Positions 52,438-55,205 of a DNA stretch of 55,205 nt are shown here, in pieces. The notes beneath the pieces are model-generated. The model was not told the DNA's origin. It worked only from the letters and a program-made list of their open reading frames with translations, and searched no databases. Made by a program: the position numbers and the translations under genes. The DNA comes from Kordia sp964351775 (lineage in GTDB: Bacteria; Bacteroidota; Bacteroidia; Flavobacteriales; Flavobacteriaceae): NCBI GenBank assembly GCA_964351775.1, contig CAYGPQ010000014.1, forward strand, positions 1-55,205, given 5' to 3'. Each line of letters begins with the position of its first letter. Position 1 is the first letter of the stretch.

Positions 52438-54072
52438 ATGAAAAAGATACTAATATTATGCGTTCTATTCCTAGGAATAAGTCAACAAGTTTTTGCACAG
52501 CCATGCGTACCAAACGCCGCAACTGCTTTTAACTTAATTACGCAACAAGATGTAGATGATTTTGTAGCAACCTATTCTGGGACTTGTAATAGTGTAGTTT
52601 ACAATCTTAACATCGGGAACTCTAGCAATCCAAATGCAATTACAGATCTTTCGGGATTGTCTTTTATAACTGAAGTTAGAGACAATCTCAGATTAAGTAC
52701 GCTACAGAGTCTTTCTTCTTTATCCGGATTACAGAATATAGAAAATGTAGGAGCTTTAGAAATTTTAAACTGCGATTTAATAACGGAAGCTTCATTTCCA
52801 AGTTTAATTGGATCATCGAGTCTAAGAGTAAGTGGTTGTAATAATCTACAAACTATTACTTTAGGGAATGGGTCTGGAGATTATCATTTTAATAGAGGTA
52901 TCGTAATTGAACACAACTTACAATTAACAGCTTTGAATTTTAACATGGTGTATACGGGTACAAATCTATACGATTATTTTCAGGGTCCGTATCTAACCTA
53001 TACTCTTGGACATGAGATCATAAATAATGATAGCTTAAATACACTTGCTTTTTTAGGAAATGTTTCTGAGGTAGAAAGTACAATAAACATTGAAGGGAAT
53101 GCATCATTGACTAATATTAATAGTATGCAAACTAGTAATGAAATTCATGATATTGTATTTATTAATAATCCTTTACAAAATGTAGATGGTTTTCAAGGTG
53201 TAACAACAATCGACAACCTAGTCATAGAGCAAAGTAATCTGAGCAATTTATTAGGGTTTCAAAATCTTGAAGGAGCAAATACATTAATCATCAAAAATGC
53301 GCCATTAAGTAGTTTAGCAGGTTTAAATAATCTTCTTCAAATAACGAACCTTACAATTAATGAAACTGATATTATAAACCTACAGGGATTGGATAATTTA
53401 ATAGTATTAGCAGGTACACTTGAATTATCTTTCAATCAGTCATTAAATAACGTGGAAGGACTTAGCAGTTTGGGATCTGCGGGTATATTAAAATTGACGC
53501 ACAATAATTCGCTTCTTGATATTTCAGCAATAGGGAATATTATTTCGTTTACTAATTTATCTCTCGTACTCGAAAACAATGTGCAGTTAGTAGAATGCTG
53601 TGTAATACAAAAACTTATAGAAGAAGGAGTTGCTTACACATCTTTTACGCTTTTCAATAATGGCGGAAACTGTTCTGATGTAATTACTGCAATCTCAGAC
53701 TGTACTGATGACGGAATTTCTACTGGTGTAGACAACTGTGATGACCTTACAAATCCTGACCAAACAGATACCGATAATGATGGTGTTGGCGATCCATGTG
53801 ATAATTGTCCAACAGTTGCTAATAACAATCAATTAGATGCAGACGGAAATGGTGTTGGTGATGCATGTCAAGCACAAGCTGGAGCAGATACTGGTTTTGT
53901 TGGAATCAGTACCACAAATCCACTAACTAAATTCCATGTAGAAGATGGTGATGTATTTATCAGTAATATTCATCGTGGAATTATCATGAAAACGGCCGAC
54001 GGAAAATGTTTCCGCTATCAACCAAATACAAGTGGAATGTTAGTAGGAACAGAAATTATTTGTCCACAATAA
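52438..54072 (+). CDS. Secreted L-domain-like / thrombospondin type 3 repeat protein
   Basis: 544 residues from MKKILIL, the start of the signal peptide (FLGISQQVFAQ). Residues about 25-390 hold repeats like TDLSGLSFI, SLSSLSGLQNIENV and LLGFQNLEGANTLII, similar to receptor L-domain (leucine-rich) folds. Residues about 415-475 are calcium-binding type 3 thrombospondin repeats (DQTDTDNDGVGDPCDNC, DADGNGVGDAC). The last 62 residues begin GFVGISTTNP and end with ICPQ; they are not a standard T9SS tail. The downstream gene is a shorter paralogue 9 bases away. Confidence 0.85.
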   Translation: MKKILILCVLFLGISQQVFAQPCVPNAATAFNLITQQDVDDFVATYSGTCNSVVYNLNIGNSSNPNAITDLSGLSFITEVRDNLRLSTLQSLSSLSGLQNIENVGALEILNCDLITEASFPSLIGSSSLRVSGCNNLQTITLGNGSGDYHFNRGIVIEHNLQLTALNFNMVYTGTNLYDYFQGPYLTYTLGHEIINNDSLNTLAFLGNVSEVESTINIEGNASLTNINSMQTSNEIHDIVFINNPLQNVDGFQGVTTIDNLVIEQSNLSNLLGFQNLEGANTLIIKNAPLSSLAGLNNLLQITNLTINETDIINLQGLDNLIVLAGTLELSFNQSLNNVEGLSSLGSAGILKLTHNNSLLDISAIGNIISFTNLSLVLENNVQLVECCVIQKLIEEGVAYTSFTLFNNGGNCSDVITAISDCTDDGISTGVDNCDDLTNPDQTDTDNDGVGDPCDNCPTVANNNQLDADGNGVGDACQAQAGADTGFVGISTTNPLTKFHVEDGDVFISNIHRGIIMKTADGKCFRYQPNTSGMLVGTEIICPQ

Positions 54073-54081
54073 AAAATTAAT

Positions 54082-55188
54082 ATGAAAAAGTTACTAATAA
54101 GCACCCTATTTTTTTTAAGCCTAGTGCAATTTAGTTTAGCACAAGATTGTAATACTACAGCGCAAACCATTTATTTAAGTACACAACAACAAGTTGACAA
54201 TTTTATAAATACCTATACAGGCACAGGTTGTGATAGATTTCTTGGGGCAATATATATGGTAAATTATTCAGCAAGCGATCCCATAACAGATATTTCAGGA
54301 CTTTCTTTTCTGAGAACAGTGACATCAGCCTTAAGTTTAGATAATCTGCAAAGTTTGACTTCACTTAATGGGCTACAAAATCTTGAATCAGCTAATACAT
54401 TAAATATTAGTGAAGTTCCCATATCCAACTTAGCTGATTTATCAAGTTTGCGTAGCTTAGAACAATTCACTTTATTTAGAACAAATATTGTAAATTTGGA
54501 TGGGTTAACGAATTTAAATTATATTACAACATCTCTTAGTATCACTTTGAATTTCTCACTTCAAAGTCTCTCAGGGTTAGAAAATTTGAATTATGTAAGG
54601 ATATTGAATATATCACACAATTATTCACTCAAAAATATTGAAGCGATTAAAAACATACAATTTACCAGTAATCCAAGTGCGTCATTTACAAATAATGTAC
54701 AACTTAAAGAGTGCTGTGTACTAGAGAGTTTGATGGATAATGGACTTCACTTTGATCAACTGTCCCTCTTTAATAATTGGCCAAATTGTTCAGATACATT
54801 AACAGTTTTCGATAACTGTACAGATGATGGTATTACTAGTGATATTGATAATTGTGATGATATTTCAAACCCTGATCAATTCGATACAGATAATGATGGT
54901 GTGGGTGATGCGTGTGACAATTGCCCCACAATAGCCAATAACAACCAACTTGATACCGATGGAAATGGTGTTGGTGATGTGTGTCAAACACAAGCAGGAG
55001 CAGATGTAGGTTTTGTTGGAATCAGTACCACAAATCCGCTAAGTAAATTTCATGTAGAAGATGGTGATGTTTATATCAGTAATCTTCATAGAGGAATTAT
55101 CATGAGAACAGCTTCAGGAAGATGTTTTCGCTATCAACCAAACGAACAAGGTAAGTTAATAGGAAAAGAAATTACCTGTCCACAATAA
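54082..55188 (+). CDS. Secreted L-domain-like / thrombospondin type 3 repeat protein, paralogue
   Basis: 368 residues with signal peptide MKKLLISTLFFLSLVQFSLAQ. Same order as the preceding protein: L-domain-like repeats (ITDISGLSFLRTV, SLTSLNGLQNLESANTL), ECCVLESL, type 3 thrombospondin repeats (DQFDTDNDGVGDACDNC, DTDGNGVGDVC) and a nearly identical C-terminal cassette ending TCPQ. It lacks about 180 residues of the L-domain part. It arose by tandem duplication. The 17 bases after it hold nothing. Confidence 0.85.
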   Translation: MKKLLISTLFFLSLVQFSLAQDCNTTAQTIYLSTQQQVDNFINTYTGTGCDRFLGAIYMVNYSASDPITDISGLSFLRTVTSALSLDNLQSLTSLNGLQNLESANTLNISEVPISNLADLSSLRSLEQFTLFRTNIVNLDGLTNLNYITTSLSITLNFSLQSLSGLENLNYVRILNISHNYSLKNIEAIKNIQFTSNPSASFTNNVQLKECCVLESLMDNGLHFDQLSLFNNWPNCSDTLTVFDNCTDDGITSDIDNCDDISNPDQFDTDNDGVGDACDNCPTIANNNQLDTDGNGVGDVCQTQAGADVGFVGISTTNPLSKFHVEDGDVYISNLHRGIIMRTASGRCFRYQPNEQGKLIGKEITCPQ

Positions 55189-55205
55189 AATATAAAAATC
55201 ACAAA

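Overview
The window is AT-rich (by eye about one third G+C) and carries clear Bacteroidota signatures: SusC/SusD pairs, type IX secretion sorting tails, lipoproteins with SPII cysteines, and promoters of the form TTTG-N19-TAnnTTTG. Gene content (alginate catabolism, many T9SS-type surface proteins, a Bacteroidota class I lanthipeptide leader) points to a marine member of the Flavobacteriia, probably close to Kordia. The genus is inferred, not shown. The sequence contains one 10-N assembly gap (3617..3626). No tRNA, rRNA, CRISPR array or insertion sequence was seen.

Left part (1..8001). It opens with the 3' end of acetyl-CoA synthetase, a small membrane protein and a GNAT acetyltransferase. 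A tiny, previously unlisted gene at 1447..1602 looks like an orphan class I lanthipeptide precursor with its own UUCG-loop terminator; next to it lies a decayed copy of the start of the GNAT gene. Then comes a type II restriction-modification cassette: small HTH regulator, presumed endonuclease, and a convergent Eco57I/TaqI-like adenine methyltransferase whose promoter carries two palindromes 22-23 bp apart. An exonuclease/GIY-YIG nuclease and a self-cleaving XRE-S24 regulator form a repair-like operon. A LprI-type lipoprotein-inhibitor-like protein follows.

Centre (8095..31171): an alginate utilization locus. Three regulators are visible: a full LacI (10577..11599) with strong palindromic operators in front of kdgK and itself, a half-length LacI at the end of the kdgK-kdgA operon, and a GntR/FCD repressor. 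A two-part TTGGTTAACCA-like operator is repeated in front of susC, kdgF and the distal lyase, each time fused to an identical TATATTTG -7 box. Four PL7 catalytic domains are encoded in three proteins, together with SusC, SusD, a PKD-containing surface lipoprotein, KdgF, a DehR-type SDR, an ExuT-like MFS transporter, KDG kinase and KDPG aldolase. This gives a route from alginate to unsaturated uronate, DEH, KDG, KDPG, and then pyruvate plus glyceraldehyde 3-phosphate. No PL6/PL15/PL17 exolyase is in the window. The large operon 31112 to 22168 also holds a gluconokinase/6-phosphogluconate dehydrogenase fusion, a Nramp-fold transporter without the metal-binding DPGN/MPH motifs, and a second SDR: apparently a hexonate branch attached to the alginate regulon.

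Right part (31308..55205) is mostly housekeeping and small accessory genes: DEAD-box helicase, YitT protein, sulfatase, GNAT, SH3 lipoprotein, an MBOAT/AlgX-like O-acetylation pair, a frameshifted LytTR gene, two sigma factors (an ECF42-type with its YCII partner, and a small ECF operon with membrane proteins), a truncated DUF2256 gene beside DUF2452, an arylsulfotransferase, an MtfA-like peptidase and a sensorless LytS-type kinase. The end holds three secreted surface proteins, two of them tandem paralogues with L-domain-like repeats, thrombospondin type 3 repeats and an identical unusual C-terminal cassette. They lie downstream of a 560-bp intergenic region containing two copies of a perfect 17-bp inverted repeat.
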